A DNA stretch of 64,000 bases from Rhizophagus irregularis (taxonomy: Eukaryota; Glomeromycota; Glomeromycetes; Glomerales; Glomeraceae). A program made the translations under genes and the position numbers. The stretch lies in assembly GCF_026210795.1 (NCBI RefSeq), contig NC_089441.1:4402001-4466000 (forward strand). Reading direction: 5' to 3'. The notes beneath the pieces were generated by a model. The model made no database searches and was not told the origin of the DNA. It saw only the letters and a list, made by a program, of their open reading frames with translations. Shown one piece after another: positions 46,204 through 57,701 of this stretch; within the stretch, counting starts at the first letter, position 1; the number at the start of each line of letters is the position of its first letter.

Positions 46204-49200
46204 AACCTATTATAAAAACTCAGTTCCCGAGTTCTACCTATTGGAACTTTCCTGTAAAAAATCTGATCCGTGTTTTATCTTTCCATATTTTTTCCGTGAA
46301 TGTATTATTTTAATGGAATTTATAGCCTTAAATCATGGAAATTTTCATCTTGCTAACACGGATGTATCATTTTCACGGAATTTTTACGGAAGATACAGAA
46401 AAATAATGGAAATATTCGGATAAAAATTTTTTATAGGGCTTTAAGGAACTGAACCTAAACCAAACCTATTAATATCCCTAGCCCGATTTCAAAATATTTC
46501 TGTAATTTTGGTATTTGTTTTTTTAAAAAAATTATTTTGTCATTTTATACGTTCAATATTGGTATGTCATTCGAATGACCTTTAAACTAATTCAAATGAC
46601 CCTATTTTTGCTATGAAGTTTAAAGCGTTGTCTAATAGATTAAATAATAATAATCTTAAAAGTCCGGCCAACATAACTGTGCAAATGTGCAAAATCCATA
46701 TTAGTTATTACCAAATCTGCGCAAGAAAATTCAGACAACGTAGAATTTTATATTTCTGGTTTTCAAATATTTGCGCTGATAAGTTTTTCGATCAGTATTA
46801 TTTATAGTAAGGCTCTGTCGTAATTGCGTAATTAACGAAGATAACCGATTCAGCGAGAACTGAACCCCACTTAAGATCATAGATCATATCCATTATAACG
46901 TAACCTTCGATAAAATTTTTCGAAGTATCTAGTACATTTCGTCACTCATCATCATCATATATCAACCGATTTTTGCCGATTTAATATAAATACAATATAA
47001 ATCAATCAAACGGTTCATCAGTACAAACTGAAATCTTCCCACCTGAAAATATAAGATCATATACAAAAAATACAAAAAGGTCTTTATTTGACATTTTACT
47101 GAAAAGTTAATTTTTTGACCCTTGTTTTTAACCCTCGATTTTCGCGTTTGCAGATATTTCACCGAAATCATGATATTTTGTTTTGTGGTAGGTATCGATC
47201 TTGGTAGCGTCTTTAGAGTTGGCGGCCAGACAAAAATAACCATTGCGGAGCTCAAAGATATGATCTATGAGAAGAAAAAGAATAGTTTCGAAGACAAAAG
47301 TTTTGATGCCTGTGATTTGAACCTATGGTTGGTGGATATTCCTTACGATACAGAGAACGTTCAACTGAGAACACTTCAAAACAGATCCCGTGATATGAAT
47401 GAAGAAAATATTATACAAGAACTCGGAGGTAAAAGGTTGTCTCCAGCTGATGTTATTGGCGACATCTTTACGTATGACTCCAATAACATCCGTATCATCG
47501 TACAACCGCCACCTCCCATCACCACTGGTAAGCGTCTCTCAACGTTTTAAGAAATAGATTATATCATTTACATTCATTTCTCTGCCTGATTTTTTTTTCA
47601 TTAGCATCTCTTTCATTTAAGGAAATTATTGAGGTTATTAAGAAGAATGCATTAAAGGGTACATCTAATTTGCCTGATGTATTAAGCATGCCATTGCAAC
47701 AACGTAACTTCGAAGTGGCAATGAATTTTGTAAATGAGACAATATACAATAATATTTCGGCCCGAGATGGAAAATCGAACTACTGGTGTATTGTCAGTGA
47801 AGGAGCCCCGGGGATAGGTATTGTTTCTTTGTACTTTTCCTAGTAAACAAATTGTATCAGTTACTCATTATCTTGTAAATAGGTAAAACTCGATTTGGAC
47901 AGGAGCTTTTTAATCAAATCAGAAATGACATGCCTCAGTATATTCAGGATATTTACAATGATTGTAATATTCCTCATGACAGAAGAAAAACTGACACACA
48001 TCTTGAATACTTATGTATTGACTTCGGAAATGGTCACAGACTCACTCCACAAGATTATGGCATAGATGCATCAATAATTCTCGGCTTACGAATTGCGCAT
48101 GCGTTTTTTATTGAAAAAGAATATGGAATGACGTTTCAAGAATTCCGCACCGCACTTAAACAATATAGGGGCAGCTTTGATAATCTTCAATTTCATGTTA
48201 TTATCGGAGAAATTCGCAAATCCCTAAATCTCTCCGATAAACACTTATTTTTCCTATATCTTCATATTGATGAATTTCAACTTATTGATTCATGGGATAA
48301 AGAGGATAAGTCGAATCCACCAACAAAACTCTCCTATTATATGATCCATAATATTTCGGAATACATACTTAATTCCGCTTTACCCGCCTTTATTCAACCA
48401 TTCCTTTCAGGGACCGCTCCACTAGCTGTCATTAGACAAAAAGAAGCTTCAAGAATTTCATTCCAGTTTGTTGATTGTCCATTATTGAACGATAAATCCA
48501 TTATTCGGATTACGGATCATTTTGCAGAAAAATTCAATGCGGGAATTGCAAACTATGCATATAAATGGAAATATTATCGCCAAATGCTTCAGCTTCTGAG
48601 GGATACCAGTGGGTTGCCACGCGCACTTCAACGACTCTTTATCGTCTGCTTTGGAACAAATGGTGAACATGGGAGTGAATTCTTCGAGAAACTTGAAAGA
48701 AAAGAAGTTGACTTTGTGGACTATTTCATCAAAGTCAAGGACTGTCTCGATAAACAGTATGGCATAAAAGACTATGTTAAAAACAACAGAGATGTTGCTA
48801 CGAAGCTCATGTATTTATGCATTGAAGGTATTCCCATTGGCCCTGATAAATATGTTTTGGATGAAAATAATCCAGCTCTTACAATTAGAAGCCTAGAAAG
48901 AGATAAACATATTATTCTCTCCTCTGTTGAACAATCTGATGGATTGTTTCTTATTAATATGCCCTTCTATTTTATCTGTATATATAATGACTCTCTGCAT
49001 ATTGTTAACCCTACACTTGTAAGAAAGTTCTATGATGAACGCATGTATTGGAATGAATGGGAGAAGTTTGTGGCATACCATGAAGCATTTCGTACTAATC
49101 TGGCGATAAGAATGGGAAAGAAAACAATGACGTTACGAGAATTATATCCCAATGCTGATAAGTCGAATGTTTACTTTGATATGAGCGTAAAAATGAAACC

Positions 49201-49648
49201 CCTTCGTGTATGTGAAGCAAATGAACAATTCCCGCTCACTAATCCATTAACAGAAAAATCTGATGGTGAAATAATCGACTGGCAGAGTGGTGATGAAGTA
49301 GTTATCAATGGTAGTTGTGACGTGTTTTTTGTCAGAGAACTTGTGAATACTTTCTATAAAAAATTCATAATGATGAGTCAGTGCAAATGGGATTACGGTT
49401 CAAAAAAGATGCCCGAAAGTAAAGTTGAAGAAGAATATGAGAAAAATCTACAGAATTTTTATGCTGCTGCTGTTGATAATGAGAATTATATACCTATTAC
49501 AATTATTTTTACTTCGCAACCATATAGTAAGGAAAAGCAAGAATCAGGTATTTTGGTAATTTCAAAAGAAGATTTTAAAAAACACTTTGGACCCATTTTT
49601 TCCTCTCGGGCATCATTTGCCATTGCCAGAAATACAAATCCCAACTTC
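46204..49648. repeat. Segmental tandem duplication, unit 2
   Basis: This is the counterpart of 42543-45803 in the same orientation. It includes one extra 188 bp insertion near its left end and a longer 3' part of the gene. See the unit 1 entry. Confidence 0.9.
46251..46438. mobile_element. 188 bp MITE with empty site in the paralogous unit
   Basis: It is present in unit 2 and absent from the same place in unit 1, where GGAACTTTAAGGAAC is uninterrupted (about 42581-42595). Ends are CCTGTAAAAAAT and ATTTTTTATAGGG, imperfect inverted repeats. CTTT is duplicated on both sides (46247-46250 and 46439-46442). There is no coding capacity. The insertion postdates the duplication, or was lost precisely from unit 1. 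The superfamily is not determinable from a 4 bp duplication. Confidence 0.75.
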
Positions 49649-49837
49649 TGGGAAAAAAATAGGTTGAAAAATGTTCTTGACGGTATTGGCGATGTCTCGA
49701 TTGGTAATGTAATCAAAAAACGGCCGTATTATAGCGATGATGATTATCGTGACAAAAATCCAGAGGCTAAAAAAATACCAAAAATGGATTATTTCCCATT
49801 TGACGTTTCAGAAAGATTACTTATCGAAAACCGATGA
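47170..49837 (+). CDS. Crinkler (CRN) effector-family protein: header, P-loop NTPase, nuclease-like tail
   Basis: Three exons: 47170-47527, 47605-47817 and 47883-49837 (2526 nt, 841 residues, no internal stop). Residues 1-120 form the ubiquitin-like CRN header (MIFCFVVGIDLG start, LNLWLVDIP about 50-58, GDIFTYDSNNIRIIVQPPP end). The P-loop GAPGIGKTR straddles intron 2 (about 186-194), and LYLHIDEFQ near 311-319 fits Walker B. The segment CDVFFVREL then SQCKW (about 665-695) fits a PD-(D/E)XK-type core. Header-NTPase-nuclease is a described CR-effector architecture (Zhang and colleagues 2016). In oomycetes such proteins act in host nuclei. Host delivery in AM fungi is an inference, since no signal peptide is visible. 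The start is the first ATG in frame. It is the intact member of a tandem pair. Confidence 0.88.
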
Positions 49838-50085
49838 TTGATGTGAACCAACAACTCCAACAAATGAGAATGATACAATAACAAACGCACACGCGGGTTA
49901 CCAAAGGGTTCATACTTAATAGTAATCATGTACACCTTGTATATTAAACTATTAAAAAATAAGATTTTTTGCGTTTACGAAAATTTATTTGATGATTTAT
50001 AAATGTTAATTCTAAATATGAAAACCCGTGACATTTTGTCAAAATCTTTTTTTATTCATTATCAGTAACTACTCATGTAATACCA

Positions 50086-51320
50086 AATTTTTTTATTATG
50101 ATTAATATAATAAAATTTTAGTTACAGCATCCTCTTCAAATATATAATAGATCTGCAAAGTTTATTTTTAAAAAAATTTTTATTGATATTTTCGAATTCA
50201 TAATTCTGGCCAAAATTTTCTTAATTCCGGTAAAATCGTAATTCCGGCCTAAATTTTGTTAAAATTGAAAAATGCAGGTCAAATGTAACATTGTATTTAT
50301 GTAATATAATGCTTTGACTGTTATCATTCAAAATGTTCATAAGCCTTATAAAAACATTTTAATAAGATTTAAAAGTCAAAATGTCCAGTTATTTTAAAAG
50401 AATTTTATTATAAAAATTAAAAATCATCTATTTTAACTAATTTAATAGATAAAAAATGCCATATTTTACTATTTAATGATTATAAAAACATGAACCATGG
50501 CTTATTGGAATCATCTCATCAAGGTAGTTTAAATGATAGTAAAATCGCATTTCTAGTATCAATAAATAATGAGTTAGAATTTTTAGTATAAAGACATAAT
50601 TTCTTACTATCTAATGATTGTAAAATGTTAAAATATAGCTTATTAGAATCACCTCAATGAGATAATTCCAATAATAGCAAAATTATATTTCTGGCATTGA
50701 TAAATGATAAGTTAATTTTATTAAAAGAATATTATTCATAAAGACACAATTTTTCACAATTTATTAATACTAGAAATATGAGTTTACTATCATTGAAATC
50801 ATCTTAATGAGGTAATTCTAACAAGCTATGTTTCAATCTTTTACACTTATTAGATAATAAGAAATCACATCTTTACACTAAAAATTCTAACTTATCATCT
50901 ATTAATACTAGAAATGTGATTTTACTATCATTTAAACCACTTTGATGAGATAATTCTAATGAAATATAGTATTTTTTATCTATTAAATTAGTTAAAATAG
51001 ATGATTTTTATGACAAATTGATTTAAAATAACTGAACATTTTGACTTTTAAATCTTATTAAAATGTTTTTATAATATTTTAAATGATAATATTAAAGCAT
51101 TATATTACATAAATATAATGTTACATTTGACTTGCATTTTTCAATTTACGATTTTAACCAGAATTAAAAAAATTTTAATCTGAATTATAAATTTAAAAAT
51201 CATCAATAAAATCAAAAGGCCTTTTTTTTAAAAAAAAAAACTTTGCAGCAGATCTATTATATATTTGAAAAAAATGCTGTAACTAAAATTTTATTATATT
51301 AATTATAATAAAAAAACTTT
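50086..51320. mobile_element. Large foldback element, about 1.23 kb palindrome
   Basis: The left arm words AATATAATAAAATTTTAG, GTTACAGCAT and ATATATAATAGATCTGC at 50104-50156 are mirrored at 51244-51300. Inversion continues inward through ATTCTGGCC-like and ACATTGTATTTATGTAATAT-like blocks to a centre near 50700. Four copies of the hairpin module, in relaxed form (TTGGAATCATCTCATCAAG and relatives), lie symmetrically at about 50497, 50636, 50780 and 50930. Clear target duplication was not found. There is no coding frame. Confidence 0.78.
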
Positions 51321-52706
51321 GTTCTTTAATTTTATTATATGTGCAGTGATTATTATAGTGTTAACTAGTAAATTATAGTATAATGTTTTTATACAAAGAT
51401 AACACAAAAAAAAATTACATGACCCAAGCAAGTTTTTTTTTATTTCAAAAAAAAATTTGACATACATTCTGAATTCTCTATCTCATCTAGATCAGTACCT
51501 TCCTCTATCAAATCTTCTAATATTTTCAGACCAGCTATATTTATTTTTCCATTCTTTTCAAAAAACATGAATATTATCAATGTTATTATGACAATAACAA
51601 TTATAATGAAATAACAGATGAGTGAAAGAAATAGAATATTTTTTAATGTAAAATAGATATATTATAATCGTAAATATCAGTATAATTACATGATATGAAT
51701 AAATAATATATTGAATAAAACATAAATAAACATTTAATTGAAAGATAAATAATTGATTGAAAGAAGAATAATTAGAAAAATAAAATAATTTATATGATAT
51801 AATGTTAATATATAATATTTATTTATAGTTATATTTATTTATAATTTAGTTATTTATAGTTATTTACATTTAGATTAGTTATATTTATTAGCTTAATTTT
51901 ATTATATTTTTTTTCTGTATAAGATTATTGCGCAATTTGTAGTAATTTAATTTTTTAAATTTTATTATATTTTTTTTCTGTATGAGATTATTATTATATT
52001 AATATTGTGCAAGTAAACTATACTCAACAATAAAATTGTAGTACTAAAAAATCTTATAAAATTTTAAAAAATAAATTTTAAAGAAAATAAACTGGTAGTT
52101 TTATTCTTCAAGACAAGTACTATTAAAATTACCAGTCAGATTTTTGAAAAAAGATCTGTATAAAAAGTTATAGGTGTTTAAAACTAACTGATTTTTATAT
52201 GATCGGCCTAAATTTGAAACAAATCGAATCACATGTGCCCTATCTTATTGGTCAAAAATTTTTATAATTCAGGCCAAAATTATGATATTTTAATGCTGGC
52301 CCGAATTATCACATTCATTTGATCATAAGAAAATTCTTTTAACAATGAGAAAACCTTCTGATTCATGAGAAAATCATCACATGTGAATAAGAAAATTTCA
52401 ATCTAGCTTTACTGATGTCACATAAAACAAAATGACAACAACAAGTTAGTAAGATACCTAGAAAAACAATAAATAAAAATTTCATTTTGACATAAAATAT
52501 TATGTATGAAACATTGTAACATATAAAAATTCTCATTTTTTATTGGACAATATCTGATCACGTGATATGAAACTTGCGCCAGAAAATTGAAACATCATCA
52601 CGTGATTGTCGAGTATAGTTTACTTGCACCATATATAAAAATTATTACAATTATAAATTAAAACATATATTTTTAATAATAAAATTTGTTAAGATCTACT
52701 TGCATA
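51321..52706. other. AT-rich intergenic DNA with one short coding-like stretch
   Basis: On the minus strand at about 51455-51570 a short frame reads EKNGKINIAGLKILEDLIEE, a protein-like composition in AT-rich surroundings, with no start or partner exon. Between 52200 and 52330 words such as ATAATTCAGGCCAAAATTAT recur in several places in the window (for example 7245 and 50210), probably fragments of the same repeat classes. Confidence 0.35.
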
Positions 52707-52936
52707 TACAGTCAACTCTCTTTATAGTCACACATTTGGGACAAGCCATTTTCTGTAATTATAAAGATATGTAACTATACAAAACATACATAAAAATTAA
52801 ATTTTTAATACATTTTATTATACTTTATTAAAAAATATATGTATATATTGTTAAATTAGCAACCAGTGATTGTAGAAAAATGCAACACAGCTTGTTAGAA
52901 TCATTTCATTGAAACGAATCAAATGGTGGTAGTTTC
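52707..52936. mobile_element. Truncated mariner/Tigger-like element end
   Basis: TA followed by CAGTCAACTCTCTTTATAG and a GTCACACATTTGGGAC subterminal block closely match the left end of the element at 32714. Further in is one hairpin module (about 52890-52935, GTTAGAATCATTTC...GAAACGAATC). No right terminus was found, so the copy is truncated. Confidence 0.65.
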
Positions 52937-53435
52937 ATCTTTCTACTATGCAAACAGTCTAGTAACTTTATCTTTTATTTATATTTATAAGCGAAAATTA
53001 CAAAATTATCGAATAATATTACAAATATGAAATTTAAATAAAAAACAAAATAGAAGTAGCTTCACAATTCATACAAGTAAAAAAAACTATACTAAAATAA
53101 AATTAAAGCAAAGAAAACTAAACTATTACAAAATCACATATCCCAACTTTACCTGAAAGCCAGTGTGAGTCAACTATCCAAATTTTATCTTTCTACTGTG
53201 CAAACAGTCTAATGACTTTATCTTTTATTTATATTTATAATCGAAAATTACAATAATATTGAACAATATTACAAAATAAGAAATAAAAATAAAAAATAAA
53301 AATAAAATAGCTTCATGACTCATACAAGTAAAGAAAACTAAACTAAAATAAAATTAAAGCTAAGAAAGCTAAACTATTACAGAATTGTATACTTCAACTT
53401 TACCCAAAGACCAATGTGAGTCAACTATCCAACAT
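52937..53435. repeat. Tandem duplication, two 250 bp units
   Basis: Unit 1 starts at about 52937 (ATCTTTCTACTATGCAAACA) and unit 2 at about 53187 (ATCTTTCTACTGTGCAAACA). Both run through TTTATCTTTTATTTATATTT and AACTAAACTATTACA to GTGAGTCAACTATCCAA. Substitutions and small indels separate them, so the duplication is old. No coding capacity was seen. Confidence 0.85.
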
Positions 53436-54462
53436 TCCAAAATCCAGTCCGTTATCAGAATAAAATCCTAAGAGGTTAAACTGTTAAGTGGCACAGAAAA
53501 TCAAAGTGCGAAATCCAAGATTCTCCTTGAATTATAGAAGAGAACACCTGAGAAAACCAGGAATCTTGAGAAACTGTCATCAGAGAGGAACCAGAAGTGG
53601 TAAGAAAGGTAAATGGAGAAGAATGTGAAGAGCGGAAAGGTTGTGTAAAATCAGCTTGAGATTGTGATTTCAATCAATGATAGAAAAATACATTGCAAGA
53701 TATCCAAATATCTATGTAAAGCCGTTCATGAAGTTGGAACAAAAGAGGGGTTAAAATTGTTAAAATCTTGACCTTCAGCAAGAATCTCTTAAGATAATAA
53801 ATGAGTTCGGTAGAAAGTAAGCCTCATGTCAATCAAAGACATGAAGATGAAGGTATATCAAAATCCTAACATTCAAGGGTAAAGAAAGTATCTTTGAAAG
53901 AATCTGGCTCAAATATAAAATATGACTTTGTAAAATCAATACAATTTGCTAAAACTCATAATTATGACTATTAATTAATTTTCAATCAATTTGCTCTTTC
54001 TAAAATTATGAGTTTAACCTAATTTTGATTGAATTTACTAAAACTCAAATGTGAGTTATATATGTGATGTCCGGGATTCTAGTTTCACAAATGTAAATTT
54101 TTGTTCAACTTATTATTTAATTAAGTGATCATCAATCAGATAATTTTTTGGTATTACAAAACAATTTTGAGTAACAAAAATTTTTTAATGCTAATAAAAA
54201 CAAATCAACCCATATGCATGGTTAAAATTACATCTTATTTTTAGCCAGTAGCATATATTTAAAGATATGTATGAAGTTTTGATCATATTGTTTTTGAGCT
54301 ATAGAATTTTTGACTTAACAAAAATATTAAGAGTCAAATTCTTAAATAAATTGGATAAAATTATTAATTATTGTTTTACAGTTCATATTTTAGAGTTTAT
54401 ATTAGTATATAAAAAAAAATAAATCTTAATAAATATAATATAATGGATTCAAATAGCGGTGC
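53436..54462. other. Unidentified region of mixed composition
   Basis: The first 450 bp (to about 53900) are less AT-rich than their surroundings and carry a 65-codon minus-strand frame, 53476-53673, rich in Ser and Phe. I do not recognise it and do not call a gene. It may be a degraded repeat. The rest is AT-rich. Confidence 0.35.
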
Positions 54463-54758
54463 AGGACCCCGGATATCTAATATAAAGGTCATAATGGACT
54501 TTTGGCCAAAAACACCCCTTTTTGCTGAAACTCAAAAAATCGTTTTTTGTAAATATCTCAGCATCCAGTAATTCAATTTTAATGAACTTTTTTTATTTTG
54601 TAGCCCTCATTTAGCTCTACAATTTAAAAAAAAGTTCATCAAAATTGGACCACTGGATGCCGAGATATTTACAAAAAACGATTTTTTGAGCCCCTAAAAA
54701 ATGGGCCAATCTGCCGAAAGTGTGACTTATGACCTGTTTTGGAGATATCCGGGGTCCT
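54463..54758. mobile_element. 296 bp palindromic MITE, copy 2
   Basis: It has the same length and almost the same sequence as 34682-34977, in the same orientation. It has perfect terminal repeats AGGACCCCGGATATC/GATATCCGGGGTCCT and a perfect 8 bp target duplication, AGCGGTGC (54455-54462 and 54759-54766). The near identity and intact duplication show recent insertion. Confidence 0.9.
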
Positions 54759-54766
54759 AGCGGTGC

Positions 54767-55228
54767 TAATAATATTTTACAATTATAGTATTTTTATTAT
54801 AAATAAGCATTAATGTTCAAAGTACATCATATAATTAAGAATATGTATTGGCAATTATAAATTGCAGAAAAATGCTTTGGCTCATTTTATTGATTTATTT
54901 ACATCAGCAGGAAAATCAAACTATTTGGTATTAGTTATTTAATATCTTGAAATACTAGCTCAATACCTAAAATTTAAAGAAAAATTGAAATATATTTCAT
55001 TAGTTAAAATTGATAGCAATAAAAAATGAAAAGATCACTACTTCGTATTTGACAAAACTCTTGAAATCTTTGGAGTTAAATTTATTAAAAAGAACATTAT
55101 TAAAAATGTAGTTAATAATAATAAATTAAAATTATAAGTCAAATCCATTCAGAGTAAATGAAATTGTATAGAAATCTTTAAAAAAAATATCTTAATGATC
55201 TTTCATCAGGAAATTTGTTTAGGCATAA
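54767..55228. other. AT-rich intergenic DNA
   Basis: No gene or bounded repeat was recognised in this 0.46 kb. Confidence 0.4.
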
Positions 55229-55277
55229 TTTAGTGTAATATTTTGGAGGTGGTGTAAAATTTTGAAATATTACACTA
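55229..55277. repeat. Short perfect hairpin
   Basis: TTTAGTGTAATATTT and AAATATTACACTAAA form a 15 bp perfect inverted repeat around a loop of about 20 bases. It sits 15 bp left of the larger foldback element and may be an outer part of it or a small independent MITE. Confidence 0.55.
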
Positions 55278-55292
55278 AAAACGTAATATTAC

Positions 55293-55636
55293 AAAAGTTT
55301 ATGCTCTTAAATTTGAATAATTATCATAATTTAAGAATATCTCGCTATCTACTGATCCAATCAAGACGATCTATAGCTCTTTGGAATCAGCTCATCAAGA
55401 CGAATCGAATGGTAGTAAAATCGCATTTCTACAGTTGATAGAACGCTCTATAGTATGCAATAAAGTTTTAAATTAATAGAAAGTCATCTATCAAACGTAG
55501 AGATATGATTTTACTACCATTCGATTCGTCTTGATGAGCTGATTCCAATGAGCTATAGATCGTCTTGATTAGATCAGTAGATAGCGAGATATTCTTAAAT
55601 TACTATTATTATTCAAATTTAAGAGCGTAAACTTTT
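55293..55636. mobile_element. Foldback element, 344 bp palindrome
   Basis: The outer words AAAAGTTTATGCTCTTAAAT are mirrored by ATTTAAGAGCGTAAACTTTT at the right end. Inside, ATATCTCGCTATCTACTGAT, CAAGACGATCTATAGCTC and the module GAATCAGCTCATCAAGACGA...GAATGGTAGTAAAATCGC appear in both orientations (55374-55425 and 55500-55555). The loop is about 60 bp near 55450-55490. No coding frame was seen. Confidence 0.8.
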
Positions 55637-55892
55637 GGGTATATAGTAAATCAGTATAGTATAATTCATAAATTTAGTATGTATGATAAGACAAATTACC
55701 ATACTAAGATAATATACATGAATATTATACTATGTGACACAATAAATATTATACTAAAATATTTTATGTGATACAATGAAACACGTGCAATAAACAATAA
55801 CATCAGATATAACCTTTCTATTATGGCTTATAATTACATGAAAAAAATTTTTTCTCTATGGGCAAAAAATATTTCTATCCAAAATAATAAAA

Positions 55893-57542
55893 ATGAGTGA
55901 GAAAATAGATCTTTCAGATATAAAAGAACTTGATATTAATTATATTGAGTTAGATCCTGTAAGTAAAATATGTGAGGCTAATTTTTTAATTTAATAAATT
56001 AATTTTCTTTTGGATTTCTTAAAGGAATATCAAGTTGAAAGTGATAGTAATACTATTGAAAGTGATAAAGATACTGATATAAGCGATGAAGAAGAAGACT
56101 CAATTGCAATATTTTCAAAAAAGACACATGTACAAGAAATTCATTATGCCACTGTACCAATTGAATATCCAAAAACTTCAGAATATGGTGTTGCCACAGT
56201 ATATAATATTACAGGTTCGAAGAATCCAAGAGACTGTTGGAAAAATGTAAGTAATTATCATTTATTAATCTGCAGCTTTATTAATTCTATTAAAATTATT
56301 AAATACAAATAAATTTTTCTCCAGATTCAATATTCCTTAGGTGGAGGTGGTCAAAGTTCAATTAAGAACTGTCCATTCTTTGGTAATATTAGCATTAAAA
56401 AAGAAGAAAGAAACTGCATTTTAATCAATTATTTTCTTTATTTTTTAATATCATTAGAGGACATAAAGTTGATTAAAAAGCTTTAAAACCAATGGAAACC
56501 AAAAATAAATTTGGAGTTCCCTATTCAAGGCGTTAGAGGTAGGCTCCGAATCTGGTCAATCCGGTCATCCTAGGATCAATCCGTCTAATAGGCGGATTCG
56601 GATTGATCAGATGAATCCGTCAAATAGACCGGATGGATGACCGGATATCCGATCAATCCTATACGGGATCGACAAAAAATTCCTTTTTAGGAAATTTTAT
56701 GTTACACGACCGGAAACTAAATTTAGAAAAACTGGTTTTTTGTGGAACGGGTATCTCCAAAAATGGAAACGATCGACATACCCGTGCGTCACGTGACAAC
56801 AATTAAATACCTAATCATAAATTCCGGCTGAAATTAAATGATCGGCGAGAAATTTCCTTTTTAGGATTCTTGTGAAACCCAAAATTTCATTTTTGCTGGG
56901 AAACAAAATATCCTTTTTTTGGATTTGTGTAACGTTACTCATACCCTAAAAAGGATAATTCCATGCCGATTACTTAATTCCGGCCGGAATTATAATCAAT
57001 CCGGTCAATCCGCGGATAATCCGATGATCCGATTTTTTTAATCCGGATTGATCCGTCACGTGATCATCCGGATGACGGATTGACCAGATTCATCCGGAGC
57101 GCACCTCTACAAGGCGTGATAATGGAGAAGTCAAAAAAATTTCTAAGGCAATTACACGTAAAGGTATTTTTGCATTTGATAAGCTTAATATATTAAAAAA
57201 AAGTTAAAAATTAATAATGGTATTATCATTAATAAATTTAGGTACAAGAAATGGTAAAAATAAGCGAATTTTGGTTGATTCAACCAATATTAAAGCTGAA
57301 AGCTCGCATCAACTAGAAATTCTAAACAATGCAAAATTACTGAAAATAATACTGAAAATATTGATTTTGATATAGAAGAGAGAAAAATAGCCCTTAAGGA
57401 GCGTGAACTTCAGATTTTTGTTCAAGAGGCTGCAGCCAGAAAGGCACTTGCTGAAGCTGAAGCAATGGAGCCAATTAATTTAGAAAAAAAAGAAGTCATT
57501 AGGATTACTTTAAATAATAACATCAAATATAATTTGTATTAA
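55893..57542 (+). pseudogene. Internally deleted relic of a Mutator-like transposase family gene
   Basis: Exon 1 (55893-55958, MSEKIDLSDIKELDINYIEL), exon 2 (56025-56246) and exon 3 (from 56325) match the N-terminus of the minus-strand relic at 58031-62542. Shared words are TVPIEYPKTSEYGVATVYN, IQYSLGGGG and NCPFFG. After 56375 homology jumps to the C-terminal part (NKFGVPYSRRDNGEVKKISK at about 56495-57150), so the zinc-finger and catalytic parts are deleted. A 576 bp MITE interrupts this exon. The last exon (57242-57542) codes a coiled coil, ERKIALKERELQIFVQEAAA, after a one-base frame change. Not functional as a transposase. It could persist as a non-autonomous relic. Confidence 0.7.
56534..57109. 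mobile_element. hAT-type MITE, 576 bp
   Basis: The termini TAGAGGTAGGCTCCG and CGGAGCGCACCTCTA are imperfect inverted repeats, extended by AATCTGGTCAATCCG and its mirror. A perfect 8 bp target duplication, CAAGGCGT, flanks it (56526-56533 and 57110-57117). The TAGNG start and 8 bp duplication fit the hAT superfamily. The interior is rich in GGATTGATCCG-type repeats. No transposase is encoded. It splits the exon of the surrounding relic. Confidence 0.88.
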
Positions 57543-57658
57543 AGTAATATAAATAAAGTTATAATTTTTTAAAATTTAAATTTTAGTAGTATAGAATAAT
57601 AATAAAAAAATGAATCATACATACTATGATTTTTTTTATATAGTAATCTAAGTATGTA

Positions 57659-57700
57659 CAGTCAAACCTTGATATAGCGAACCCTTGAGGGTGTGACGGA
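57659..57700. repeat. Mariner-like terminal sequence
   Basis: TA followed by CAGTCAAACCTTGATATAGC at the left. A related CAACCCTTGATATAGTGAA occurs at 63976-63994 in the same orientation. Both may be ends of separate degraded elements, or one element split by the material between. Confidence 0.4.
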
Positions 57701-57701
57701 A

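Noticed and set aside
47122-47169. Upstream in-frame extension of the CRN header (also 43250-43297)
   Set aside because: It opens only with TTG; the first ATG is at 47170 (43298 in copy 1) and starts the typical header.
53476-53673. 65-codon Ser-rich minus-strand frame
   Set aside because: No domain, no splice partners, isolated; left as unidentified sequence.
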